A stretch of 11,516 nt of DNA from an uncultured Prevotella sp. (GCA_900546605.1 URDV01000047.1:1-11516), one strand, 5' to 3'; shown: positions 1 to 7,358, counted from the first letter of the stretch. Notes: generated by a model not told the origin, from the letters alone. Numbers and translations are program-made.

Positions 1-83
1 ACTTGTTAACCTGTCAACTTGTTAACCCGTTAACCTGAAATTCCGCCAACGGGTTAGGTTAGGCTATAATTCGGCCAACGGGT
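1..83. repeat. Dispersed repeat arm made of 8-bp units, partial copy at window start
   Basis: Positions 3-34 are four tandem 8-bp units: TTGTTAAC, CTGTCAAC, TTGTTAAC, CCGTTAAC. Positions 1-56 are a perfect reverse complement of 11429-11484. Inside this, TAACCCGTT (23-31) can pair with AACGGGTTA (48-56), a 9-bp stem with a 16-nt loop. A degenerate direct copy of the 16-bp segment at 39-54 follows at 68-83 with one mismatch. The element lies just downstream of the rhomboid gene, which reads toward it. Judging from the other copies, its core would lie to the left, outside the window. What it does is unknown. Confidence 0.85.
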
Positions 84-112
84 ATATATTAAGTAGGCGT
101 TTAGCATGTAAG

Positions 113-1048
113 CTATCGCCGACTAATGCGAAATAGTTCGCGTTTCTCCTCAGGGGTGAGGCTATCATAACCCGATCGGCGCACCTTATCAAGTATTTCG
201 TCCATGCGGGCTTCTTCTTGTTTTGAACGTATGTTGTATTCATAATCGCTCTCACGCGTTACGGTGTGATGGGCATTTCCCACACTTTGCTTGTGACTGA
301 AGCGACTTGTGAAGCGTTGCCACCATGAGCCACGATGTTGATGGCTACGATCATCCCAACGTTGCCATCCACCAACTTTTTCACGATTGTGAGCATGACG
401 GCGCCAATAGCGTATCAACAACCAACCAAAGAGCATACCACCCAGGTGAGCAAAGTGTGCTACATTGTCGTTGGATGTGTAAGCCGAAAAGAGTTCTATG
501 GCGGCATAACCTGCTACAAAATATTTTGCCTTCATGGGTATAGGCGGAATGAGCAGCACTATGCGCTCATTGGGGTAAAGCATACCAAAGGCTAACAACA
601 CGCCATAACAAGCGCCCGATGCACCTATGGTTGTCCACATGTTAAGAAATTCGTTCATAGGTAATAGACTTGTACCAGTGTTCACCATTTCGTATGCTTG
701 TAGGCCATCAATAAAGTATTCGGCCGTTTGCCACACCTCTTGGCACAAGCCTGCCCCTATGCCACATACCATGTAGTAGAGCAGAAAGCGTTTGGCACCC
801 AACGTGCGCTCAATTAGGCCGCCAAACATCCATAATGAAAACATATTAAAGAACAAATGGGTCCAACTGCCATGCAAAAACATATAGGTGACAAGTTGAA
901 ACACATTAAACTGGCTGGCAAGAGCAAAGTGCAAACCGAGCCATGTGGTTACGTCGATACCACGCATACGTAGCACCTCTTGTATCAAAAAGCACACCAC
1001 ATTTATTAATATGAGGTTGCGCGTTATTGGGGGTATTTTATTCATCAT
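113..1048 (-). CDS. Rhomboid family intramembrane serine protease with C-terminal DUF6576-like tail
   Basis: A 311-residue polytopic membrane protein that should cleave transmembrane segments of other membrane proteins within the bilayer. The rhomboid signatures are visible: an early membrane segment (about 10-25), HGSWTHLFFN (59-68, the conserved His-x3-Asn loop/TM2 region), GASG with the predicted nucleophile Ser144, and FAHLGG with the catalytic partner His201. The membrane core ends near residue 215. A hydrophilic tail follows, closing with an acidic/basic helical stretch (about 276-311, containing SLTPEEKREL). This resembles the small C-terminal domain often fused to Bacteroidetes rhomboids (DUF6576, from memory). 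The start could be either of two adjacent Met codons (1048 or 1045), and no clear Shine-Dalgarno precedes them. It is co-oriented with ribD but 165 bp away, so it probably has its own promoter. Its substrate cannot be told from the sequence. Confidence 0.93.
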   Translation of the reverse strand: MMNKIPPITRNLILINVVCFLIQEVLRMRGIDVTTWLGLHFALASQFNVFQLVTYMFLHGSWTHLFFNMFSLWMFGGLIERTLGAKRFLLYYMVCGIGAGLCQEVWQTAEYFIDGLQAYEMVNTGTSLLPMNEFLNMWTTIGASGACYGVLLAFGMLYPNERIVLLIPPIPMKAKYFVAGYAAIELFSAYTSNDNVAHFAHLGGMLFGWLLIRYWRRHAHNREKVGGWQRWDDRSHQHRGSWWQRFTSRFSHKQSVGNAHHTVTRESDYEYNIRSKQEEARMDEILDKVRRSGYDSLTPEEKRELFRISRR

Positions 1049-1059
1049 ATTATGGCTTG

Positions 1060-1098
1060 AGCAGAGTGCATAGTACTACGTGCACTTGACACTCTGCT
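1060..1098. other. Inverted repeat (hairpin or operator) upstream of the rhomboid gene
   Basis: AGCAGAGTG at 1060-1068 is perfectly complementary to CACTCTGCT at 1090-1098. A nested GTGCA/TGCAC pair (1066-1070, 1081-1085) lies inside. It sits in the 165-bp gap between the ribD stop and the rhomboid start, 11 bp before the rhomboid start codon. Neither strand has a T-run after it, so a classical terminator is unlikely. It could be a leader hairpin acting on rhomboid translation, a regulator site, or a 3' structure of the ribD transcript. Confidence 0.4.
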
Positions 1099-1213
1099 AA
1101 GATGAATTTTCAAAGTTCTGCGTTAATGTTTTAAATAAACATACGCCTACACTTTTTTGAATTCACCCATTGCTAAAACTTCTTAACTTTTTAATTTCAC
1201 TAAACTTATTCAG

Positions 1214-2206
1214 CTAACTTTGCATCGGCTCTGGGCCATAATGGCACACGGTAGCTCCAAAGTGTTGCTCTAAGGTCATCTTTACACCTACGGGCATACG
1301 TGGCTCGGGCACACCACTACCTAAGGTTTGTGATGATATTTCAACATAAGCCTCATCCCACAAACCTTGGTCAATAAAGCTCTGCAAGGTTTGTTGTCCG
1401 CCCTCAACGAGCAACGACTGCACACCCATGCCATAAAGCTCGGTCAGTGCCGTGTCGATATCGGCAAAAGCCAACCACCCTGCGGGCAATTCGTCCTCAC
1501 CCACACGGCCTAACACCACAGGGCGCGGAACATTGCCCACCCAATGGCGCACATTCAGTTGCGGATGGTCCATGCGCAATGTGCCATGCCCCACCAATAT
1601 AGCCTGATGCATGGCACGCAATTGGTGTACACGCATTTGCGACCAAGGTGTTGACAAACGGGTAGGCAAAGCTTCAGCGGCATCTGACTCATCGCGCCAA
1701 TGATCAATAAAGCCATCAGCTGAGCGCGCCCACTTTAGCGTGACGTAAGGGCGATGTTGCGTTTGCGCTGTAATGAAGCGACGATTCAGTTCACGGCATT
1801 CCTGTTCTAACACGCCTACCGTTACCTCTACCCCAGCTTCGCGCAATATGCTTATGCCACGTCCTTGTACCTTAGCAAAGGGGTCAACGCAGCCTACCAC
1901 CACACGCGGAATGCCCGTTTTCACTATTAGCAATGCACAAGGGGGCGTTTTGCCATAATGTGCACAAGGTTCAAGGCTCACATAGATCGTACTTTGCTTC
2001 AGCAGAGCACGATCGGCTGGCTTTACGGAGTTAATAGCATTTACCTCGGCATGTCCCTTGCCACACACGGCATGGTATCCCTCGCCTATAATGCGTCCGT
2101 TGCATACTATTACCGCCCCCACCATAGGGTTAGGAGCCGCATGCATCTGTCCGTAACGAGCCAGTTCAATACACCGACGCATATATTGTTCGTTGGTCAA
2201 ATTCAT
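1214..2206 (-). CDS. ribD: Bifunctional riboflavin biosynthesis protein RibD (deaminase/reductase)
   Basis: A 330-residue enzyme for the second and third steps of riboflavin synthesis from GTP: deamination of the pyrimidine intermediate, then NADPH-dependent reduction of its ribose. The N-terminal cytidine-deaminase-like domain (about 4-145) has GHAEVNAI with zinc ligand His52 and catalytic Glu54, and PCAHYGKTPPC with zinc ligands Cys81 and Cys90. The C-terminal reductase domain (about 152-325) has YVTLKWARSADGFID, QAILVGHGTLRMDHPQLNVR and LLVEGG. Both halves look intact. At 330 residues it is somewhat shorter than the E. coli and B. subtilis enzymes (about 360), mostly in the reductase half, as is common in Bacteroidetes. 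An in-frame Met exists 17 codons upstream, but the start at 2206 is preferred: it aligns with family N-termini and has a purine-rich AAGAAGAAAAG stretch directly before it. It is divergent from prmC. Confidence 0.96.
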   Translation of the reverse strand: MNLTNEQYMRRCIELARYGQMHAAPNPMVGAVIVCNGRIIGEGYHAVCGKGHAEVNAINSVKPADRALLKQSTIYVSLEPCAHYGKTPPCALLIVKTGIPRVVVGCVDPFAKVQGRGISILREAGVEVTVGVLEQECRELNRRFITAQTQHRPYVTLKWARSADGFIDHWRDESDAAEALPTRLSTPWSQMRVHQLRAMHQAILVGHGTLRMDHPQLNVRHWVGNVPRPVVLGRVGEDELPAGWLAFADIDTALTELYGMGVQSLLVEGGQQTLQSFIDQGLWDEAYVEISSQTLGSGVPEPRMPVGVKMTLEQHFGATVCHYGPEPMQS

Positions 2207-2221
2207 CTTTTCTTCTTTTTT
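2207..2221 (-). promoter_or_regulatory. Purine-rich ribosome binding stretch deciding the ribD start
   Basis: Read on the minus strand, AAAAAAGAAGAAAAG lies immediately before the ATG of ribD at 2206. It is the only start in the window with such a clear purine-rich leader, and it argues for the internal Met over the longer open frame that would begin at 2257. The short distance to the ATG means the pairing may use the upstream AAGAAG part. Confidence 0.5.
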
Positions 2222-2288
2222 AAAACATCCAGTAGCATGCCTCGGCCTACGCGCCATGACTGCTAAGACCCATCATAACCCCGTTGCT

Positions 2289-3173
2289 ATGAACCAAGAT
2301 TACATACACCTGCGGTCGGCCCTTGCCCAACGCTATAGTGAGGGCGAGGCCCGTGCCATTGCCTTCTTGTTATTTGAAGAGGCTTTTGGTGTGAGCCGTA
2401 CCGACATTTATGCCGACAAAGTTAGGCAATTTTCTGAAGATGAAGCGCAAAGGTTGCACTTAATGTGTAACGAGTTATTGCAAGGCATACCCGTGCAATA
2501 TGTATTGGGGCATGCCCTTTTTTGTGGTCATAGTTTCAACGTTACGCCCGATGTACTCATTCCTCGTCCCGAAACGGAAGAGTTAGTGGCATGGACCGCT
2601 GAAACAGTTTCACTTTTGCATGTCAATTCTGAGCGTCCGCTACATGTGCTTGACGCTGGCACAGGGTCTGGTTGCATAGCCATCAGTTTACAGCTATTAT
2701 TGGGTGGGCAAGCTGTAGTTGAGGCTTGCGACATTTCGTCTCGTGCCCTCAAAGTGGCACAACTTAATGCTCAACAATTATCGGCTAACGTTCATTTTTT
2801 TGAGTATGATTTGCTACAGGAGCCCCAACCATCAGCCATGCCATATGACATCATTGTGAGCAATCCTCCTTACATATGTCAAAGCGAACAAACCGACATG
2901 GATGAGCATGTGCTACAGCATGAGCCACACACGGCCTTATTTGTTCCTGATGCCGACCCGCAACTATTTTATCGTGCTTTGGCTCATCTGGCACTTACGT
3001 GGCTTGCACCTGGCGGTGCGTTATTAGTGGAGGGCAACCGTGCTTATGTTGACGAAACAGCAGCCATGTTTACTCACCTTGGACTTGAACGTGCCGAGGT
3101 GCGCCGCGATGCCTTTGGCAATAAACGCATGGTGCGTGCCTTCCGTCCCACAAGCACAACATTACAGCATTAG
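2289..3173 (+). CDS. prmC: Peptide chain release factor N5-glutamine methyltransferase PrmC (HemK)
   Basis: A 294-residue cytoplasmic SAM-dependent enzyme that methylates the Gln of the GGQ motif in release factors RF1/RF2, improving translation termination. An N-terminal helical domain (about 1-80, including GIPVQYVLG at 66-74) binds the release factor. IPRPETEELV (91-100) leads into the methyltransferase fold. Motif I is LDAGTGSGCIAISL (121-134), and NPPY (192-195) is the diagnostic motif that holds the substrate amide. The length is normal for the family (about 280-295). The frame is open further upstream, with Met codons at 2193 and 2256, but both overlap or abut ribD. The start at 2289 gives the typical N-terminus and an 82-bp divergent spacer. 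A palindromic repeat element begins directly after the TAG stop. Confidence 0.95.
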   Translation: MNQDYIHLRSALAQRYSEGEARAIAFLLFEEAFGVSRTDIYADKVRQFSEDEAQRLHLMCNELLQGIPVQYVLGHALFCGHSFNVTPDVLIPRPETEELVAWTAETVSLLHVNSERPLHVLDAGTGSGCIAISLQLLLGGQAVVEACDISSRALKVAQLNAQQLSANVHFFEYDLLQEPQPSAMPYDIIVSNPPYICQSEQTDMDEHVLQHEPHTALFVPDADPQLFYRALAHLALTWLAPGGALLVEGNRAYVDETAAMFTHLGLERAEVRRDAFGNKRMVRAFRPTSTTLQH

Positions 3174-3363
3174 GGTAACGGGGGGTTAACGGGTTGACGG
3201 GTTAACAGGTTGACGGGTAAGTTTGTCAAGCATTTTAAATTTTTACCTGTCTGACTTTAACATAATAAGTGGTGTATAACATGCTTACCTGTCAACCCGT
3301 TAACCCGTCAACCTGTTAACCCGTCAACCTGTTAACCCGTCAACCCGTTAACCCGTTAACCCG
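3174..3363. repeat. Large palindromic element: inverted arrays of 8-bp GTTRAC units around an AT-rich core
   Basis: The left arm (3183-3217) is GGGTTAAC, GGGTTGAC, GGGTTAAC, AGGTTGAC, GGG. The right arm (3289-3360) has nine 8-bp units of form CYGTYAAC. The left arm 3183-3218 is perfectly complementary to 3319-3354 (36 bp), and other registers are possible because the units repeat. Between the arms lies an AT-rich core of about 70 bp, bounded by GTAAG (3216-3220) and CTTAC (3284-3288). The core stretch 3255-3276 reappears, inverted and perfect over 22 bp, at 11495-11516. The element sits between the prmC stop and the porP leader. No ORF is inside. It looks like a REP/MITE-type dispersed element and could form a long hairpin when transcribed from prmC. 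Confidence 0.9.
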
Positions 3364-3449
3364 ATTACATCCCGAACGCTTCACGAACACAACCCGAATG
3401 TACATTTGCAAATATTTCATGAATCATGCTACTATACATACGTTAGTAT

Positions 3450-3500
3450 AAAAAACATGCTCCTAAAAAAACGTGGTCATAAAAAAATGCACTAAATTTG
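3450..3500 (+). promoter_or_regulatory. Candidate Bacteroidetes promoter upstream of porP
   Basis: TAAATTTG at 3493-3500 matches the Bacteroidetes -7 consensus TAnnTTTG and is followed by GCACC, as is common in the order. I see no TTTG at the expected -33 distance. Three A-tracts (3450-3455, 3465-3471, 3481-3487), about 16 bp apart, lie just upstream and could act as an UP-like element. Transcription from here would give a leader of roughly 260 nt before the porP ATG. Confidence 0.4.
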
Positions 3501-3767
3501 CACCATTAAGTAGGCTTTCATAAAGATTTTTACATCATAACACAAAATCGCTTGATTACCTACTTACAAGTAGGCTTTCAAAAAAAAGCAACTACTTACA
3601 TCATCATGTTCTGACTTAGTTGATATGCCTTGCCATACAGAATTAAACTGTATTTGTCGGCTTTAATAGTGAAGTAGCTTAGCTCACTCACCTCTCAGTC
3701 AGCATTGTTGAATGCCCAACATTAGGCACAAACAAACCCCTTAATGGGGACACCTGCTTAATAGCCA
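3501..3767 (+). promoter_or_regulatory. porP leader with clustered AAGTAGG half-sites; no gene seen
   Basis: Together with 3364-3500 this makes a gene-free stretch of about 400 bp. AAGTAGGCTTTCA occurs twice in direct orientation, at 3508-3520 and 3568-3580 (exactly 60 bp apart). The second copy is half of a 16-bp palindrome, CCTACTTACAAGTAGG (3559-3574), and a further CTACTTACA lies at 3592-3600, repeating 3560-3568. The four half-sites fall just downstream of the candidate promoter, which suits a regulator binding site. Nearer the gene are a small stem TGTTG/CAACA (3706-3710, 3717-3721) and CCCC/GGGG (3737-3740, 3746-3749), about 18 nt before the porP ATG. No open frame of convincing length is present. 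A regulatory role is inference. Confidence 0.4.
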
Positions 3768-4721
3768 ATGCGCTCTATTCGTATAACACTATATATTATA
3801 GGTGTGCTCGCAGCCACAATGGTTGCGAGCCTTAGTGCGTTTGCCCAACAAGACCCTGCCTTGTCACACTATTGGCTCATTGAGCCACAACTCAACCCAG
3901 CAGCAGTAGGTCGCTCACCGCAGCTTAACATAACGGCAGCTATCCAAACCCATGCTGCTGGTTACGAAGACGGAGGTAGCACCATGTATGCTGGAGCTGA
4001 CATGGCACTACAGTTAGGGCGCACACGACATGGCATAGGGGCTATATTTCAAAATGACGCTATTGGCCTTTTTAGTCACAAGCGCTTTACGGTGCAATAT
4101 GCCTATCACTTTAAGCTATGGGGTGGCACCTTCAGCATTGGTGCCGAGGCCGACATGCTGAATGAGTCGCTTAATGGCTCAAAGGCCGACTTGGGCGATG
4201 CTAACGACCCTGCCTTCCCCACCACCGACTTAAGTGGTTCAAAATTCGATGCCTCTGTCGGCCTATACTATATGCATCGACATTGGAATGTTGGCATAGC
4301 CATGCAACACCTCACAGCGCCTACCATTTATTTGGGCGAAACAAACCAATACAAAGTTAAAAGTGCCTACAATTTGATGGGTGGATACAATATTCCGCTT
4401 CGCAATTCGTTTTATACTATAACGCCTTCGGCTTTGTTGCGCTACGATGGGGCGGCCTTTAGGGCTGACATCACAGCTCGCGTACAGTACAACCATGCCA
4501 AAAAGCAACTCTACGCAGGACTTGGCTATAGCCCACAGCACTCTGTTACGGGCTTTGTAGGGGGGCGTTTTCATGGCATTGACTTAGGCTACTCTTACGA
4601 GGCCAACACATCAGGCATGGGGTTAGGAGCTGGTCAGCATGAAATAACGCTGGGTTACCACCTCGACCTCAACCTAAGCAAAAAAGGCAAAAACGTTCAC
4701 CGCAGCGTTAGGTGGCTGTAA
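3768..4721 (+). CDS. porP: Type IX secretion system outer-membrane protein PorP (PorP/SprF family)
   Basis: A 317-residue outer-membrane-associated component of the T9SS, related to PorP of Porphyromonas and SprF of Flavobacterium. Residues 1-26 form a signal peptide (hydrophobic run, then SAFA before QQDP). The family hallmark follows: an N-terminal QDPALSHYW stretch and NPAAVG at 43-48, equivalent to the conserved NPAYAG-like motif. The remainder alternates short aromatic and Gly-rich strands (for example HGIGAIFQNDAIG, HWNVGIAMQHL, LYAGLGYSPQHSVTGFVGGRF), as expected of a beta-barrel. Length fits the family (about 300-340). An in-frame stop lies two codons before the ATG, so 3768 is the earliest ATG; no Shine-Dalgarno is visible. 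It leads the cluster, 169 bp before porK. PorP of P. gingivalis has been reported to associate with the PorK-PorL-PorM-PorN complex. Confidence 0.93.
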   Translation: MRSIRITLYIIGVLAATMVASLSAFAQQDPALSHYWLIEPQLNPAAVGRSPQLNITAAIQTHAAGYEDGGSTMYAGADMALQLGRTRHGIGAIFQNDAIGLFSHKRFTVQYAYHFKLWGGTFSIGAEADMLNESLNGSKADLGDANDPAFPTTDLSGSKFDASVGLYYMHRHWNVGIAMQHLTAPTIYLGETNQYKVKSAYNLMGGYNIPLRNSFYTITPSALLRYDGAAFRADITARVQYNHAKKQLYAGLGYSPQHSVTGFVGGRFHGIDLGYSYEANTSGMGLGAGQHEITLGYHLDLNLSKKGKNVHRSVRWL

Positions 4722-4841
4722 GGCCATTATGCTTATACATAAAGCATTCATAACCCCATCCCACTAACAAGCGGATTTACGATTCTTCAAGACCAAACAT
4801 TTTTTATATAAATCAACACATTCGCGAGCATAGCAAGCCCC

Positions 4842-4859
4842 ACACTCAACTACGAGTGT
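4842..4859. other. Small hairpin in the porP-porK spacer
   Basis: ACACTC (4842-4847) pairs with GAGTGT (4854-4859) over a 6-nt loop, 31 bp before the porK start. A second weak stem, ATGCTT/AAGCAT (4729-4734, 4742-4747), follows the porP stop. The 169-bp spacer is the longest in the cluster and has no convincing -7 box, so it is unclear whether porK is co-transcribed with porP or has its own promoter. Either stem could attenuate transcription or protect an mRNA end. Confidence 0.25.
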
Positions 4860-4890
4860 AACCAGCAAGCGTAGCGTAACGAGTAAACAG

Positions 4891-6339
4891 ATGAAACATA
4901 CATTCATATACATATTGGCAACATTAGCCCTATGCGGCCTCATGGGTTCATGCATGGGTAGTAGCAAAGCCATGATGAGCGGTGGCGAAGTGACAGGTTC
5001 ACGCGCAGCCTCATTTACCGAACCCACACCTTATGGTATGGTTGAGATAAAACGTGGCTACTTAAAGGTAGGACTTGAACAGAACGATTCACTTTGGGGT
5101 ACGGTTACACCACAAAAAGACATCTCGGTAGATGGTTTCTGGATGGACCAATCTGAAGTAACTAACTCTATGTATCGCCAATTTGTAGAGTGGGTACGTG
5201 ACTCCATCATTCGCGAACGCCTTGCTGACCCACAATATGGCGGTGACGAAACCTATAAAATTGAGGTAGACCGTAATGGTGACCCCGTTACGCCCCACCT
5301 TAATTGGAGCAAGCCCTTGCCACGTAAGCCCAACGAGGATCAAGAGCGTGCCATTAACAGCGTTTACTACACGCACCCCATTGACGGCACACGCATGATT
5401 GACACCAAGCAACTCAACTACCGCTACGAGGTGTTCGACTACGAAAAAGCCGCATTGCGCAAATATCGTCTCGACCCTAAAGAACGTTCACTCAATACCG
5501 ACCACCCTACCGACCCCGATGAGGTGGTAATGATTTCAAAGGACACTGCTTACATTGACGACAATGGACAAATTGTACGACAAACCATTGAACGCCCGCT
5601 GTCAAGCCTTTATGACTTTCTTAACACGTACATCGTGCCTGTTTACCCCGACACCACTGTATGGGTGAACGACTTTACCAATGCCAACAATGAGCAGTAT
5701 ATGAAGCTCTACTTTTCGTCGGCCAACTACAATGACTACCCTGTAGTAGGTGTTACTTGGGAACAAGCACAAGCCTTTTGTGCATGGCGCACCAACTTCT
5801 TGCTCAAAGGACTTGGACCACAGGCACGCTACATTCAACGCTATCGCTTACCAACTGAAGTGGAATGGGAATATGCCGCCCGTGGCAAAGAGGGTAACCC
5901 CTACCCCTGGGATGGTATTGAAGCTAAAAGCAAAGAAGGATGCTTCTATGCTAACTTTAAACCCGACCGCGGCAACTACACCGATGATGGCAACCTTATT
6001 ACCTCACGCGTAGGTATTTACGGAGCCAACTCTAACGGACTGTTCGACATGGCGGGCAACGTGGCTGAATGGACAAGCACCGTCTACACCGAAGCGGGAG
6101 TAGATGCCATGGCCGACCTCAACCCTCAACTCAGCTACGACGCGGCCATTGAGGACCCCTATGTGCTGAAACGCAAGAGTGTGCGTGGTGGATCATGGAA
6201 GGATCCCATGTCATACATACGCTCGGCATGGCGCACCTGGGAGTATCAAAATCAGCCCCGTTCATACATAGGTTTCCGCTGCGTGCGCTCTAAGGCTAAC
6301 ACCACAAGTGCCACCAGCAATGCAAAAAAAAGAAAGTAA
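4891..6339 (+). CDS. porK: T9SS ring lipoprotein PorK (GldK), FGE-sulfatase fold
   Basis: A 482-residue lipoprotein that, with PorN, builds the large periplasmic ring beneath the outer membrane in the T9SS. Residues 1-20 are a lipoprotein signal with lipobox MGSC and acylated Cys21, though Met at -3 is a relaxed match. The body is a formylglycine-generating-enzyme-like (sulfatase-modifying factor) domain: DGFWMDQSEVTNSMYRQFV (81-99), a long insertion (about 105-275), YPVVGVTWEQAQAFCAWR (283-300), YRLPTEVEWEYAARG (318-332), NSNGLFDMAGNVAEWT (380-395), VRGGSW (431-436) and YIGFRCVR (459-466). The segment after RGGSW has no cysteine where true FGE enzymes carry catalytic ones, so a structural role fits. 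The C-terminus is basic (AKKRK). It has no Shine-Dalgarno. The next gene starts 29 bp downstream. Confidence 0.96.
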   Translation: MKHTFIYILATLALCGLMGSCMGSSKAMMSGGEVTGSRAASFTEPTPYGMVEIKRGYLKVGLEQNDSLWGTVTPQKDISVDGFWMDQSEVTNSMYRQFVEWVRDSIIRERLADPQYGGDETYKIEVDRNGDPVTPHLNWSKPLPRKPNEDQERAINSVYYTHPIDGTRMIDTKQLNYRYEVFDYEKAALRKYRLDPKERSLNTDHPTDPDEVVMISKDTAYIDDNGQIVRQTIERPLSSLYDFLNTYIVPVYPDTTVWVNDFTNANNEQYMKLYFSSANYNDYPVVGVTWEQAQAFCAWRTNFLLKGLGPQARYIQRYRLPTEVEWEYAARGKEGNPYPWDGIEAKSKEGCFYANFKPDRGNYTDDGNLITSRVGIYGANSNGLFDMAGNVAEWTSTVYTEAGVDAMADLNPQLSYDAAIEDPYVLKRKSVRGGSWKDPMSYIRSAWRTWEYQNQPRSYIGFRCVRSKANTTSATSNAKKRK

Positions 6340-6368
6340 TATATCTCTCCTCAAATTAATATAGCACC

Positions 6369-7358
6369 GTGAGCAAAATAAATATTGTAGTCCGTTTGCA
6401 ACACTGGATGGATAGTGTGCCTGGACAAACATTTCTTAATTACGCCTATTCATGGGGTGCATCTATCGTAATTCTTGGTGCACTCTTCAAACTTACCCAC
6501 TTGCCAGGTGGTAACTTCATGCTATTTATTGGTATGGGTACTGAGGTGGTTGTATTCTTCCTTTCGGCCTTTGACCGTCCCTTTGATAAAGACGAAATTG
6601 GCAAGGAACTGCCTCGCGACTATGAAACGGATGATGAAATAGCTGCCAAGTTAGGTCTTGACACTGATGATGATGACGAGGCCGAAAGCCAAGCTACAGT
6701 CACACAGCAGCCCTACACTACAACTGTGGCACAGCAACCTGTTGCCACTTCTGCTGCTGTGGTACAGCCTACTTCTGCTCCCCAATTTGTTAACACAGCC
6801 GCTACAACAGAGCAAACACCGCAAGCCCCTCAAGCAGCTCCTGCTACAGAGTCAGCGGCTCAAGCCACAACTACAAACTCAGTTCAATACTCTACTACTG
6901 CCGCCGAAGCCGCTCAAGCTGCTATTGATGCTGCCACACCCGCTGGTGCTGCCCCCTTCGATGCTGAAGCTAAGCGTTTGGCCGAAATCATACGTTTGGC
7001 AAACGATGAATTGCTACACCGCGCACAAGCAGCCCTCTCGCCCGAAATGGAGGAGGCTACACAAGAATACATTGACAAGCTACGCACATTAGCTGAAACC
7101 TTTAAAAAGGTTGACGAACAAAGCGCGCGCCTTGCACATGATAGCGAAGAGATGTCTAACCTCAACCGTACCCTTACCGCTATTAACAAAACCTACGACT
7201 TGCACTTTCAAAGCATTAGCAAGCAGGTGGGCACCATTGAACAAATTAACGATGAAACACGCCAGTTGGCCAAACGCATCAAAGAGCTTAATGCGGTTTA
7301 TGGCCGCATGATTGAAGCCTTATCAGTCAACATTCCGCAAACATCGAACAAAGAATAA
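6369..7358 (+). CDS. porL: T9SS inner-membrane motor protein PorL (GldL), GTG start
   Basis: A 329-residue inner-membrane protein whose oligomer pairs with PorM to form the proton-powered motor for type IX secretion. Two membrane helices are visible, about 26-44 and 49-68, separated by KLTHLPGG. Glu59 (GMGTEVVVFF) lies inside the second and matches the intramembrane Glu reported as important for GldL/PorL proton flow. After SAFDRPFDKDEIG comes an acidic patch (97-106), then a Gln/Ala/Thr/Pro-rich linker (about 107-196), then a helical, probably coiled-coil cytoplasmic domain (about 197-318). The start is GTG at 6369: a TAA lies in frame at 6357-6359 and the next Met is residue 14, which would remove part of the conserved N-terminus. 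The total resembles P. gingivalis PorL (about 310) more than flavobacterial GldL (about 220-230), mainly through the linker. It lies 23 bp before porM. Confidence 0.95.
   Translation: MSKINIVVRLQHWMDSVPGQTFLNYAYSWGASIVILGALFKLTHLPGGNFMLFIGMGTEVVVFFLSAFDRPFDKDEIGKELPRDYETDDEIAAKLGLDTDDDDEAESQATVTQQPYTTTVAQQPVATSAAVVQPTSAPQFVNTAATTEQTPQAPQAAPATESAAQATTTNSVQYSTTAAEAAQAAIDAATPAGAAPFDAEAKRLAEIIRLANDELLHRAQAALSPEMEEATQEYIDKLRTLAETFKKVDEQSARLAHDSEEMSNLNRTLTAINKTYDLHFQSISKQVGTIEQINDETRQLAKRIKELNAVYGRMIEALSVNIPQTSNKE

Noticed and set aside
88..98. ATTAAGTAGGC match to the porP leader motif at 3505-3515
   Set aside because: An 11-bp match downstream of the rhomboid gene without a palindrome or promoter context is probably chance.
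325..595. Plus-strand open frames within the rhomboid gene
   Set aside because: They lie entirely opposite the strongly supported rhomboid coding sequence and show no recognisable domain or start signal.
1215..1223. TAACTTTGC on the plus strand at the end of ribD, a good match to the Bacteroidetes -7 box
   Set aside because: It would drive transcription antisense into ribD with no gene to serve and no clear -33 TTTG. A chance match in AT-rich sequence is as likely.
3174..3363. CRISPR array
   Set aside because: The repeats are 8 bp and directly adjacent with no spacers, and there is no cas gene nearby.
6658..7092. 144-codon Leu/Pro/Gln-rich open frame inside porL
   Set aside because: It is a shifted-frame reading of the low-complexity linker codons. 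The composition (Leu/Gln/Pro/His runs) is an artefact of that repeat-rich sequence.
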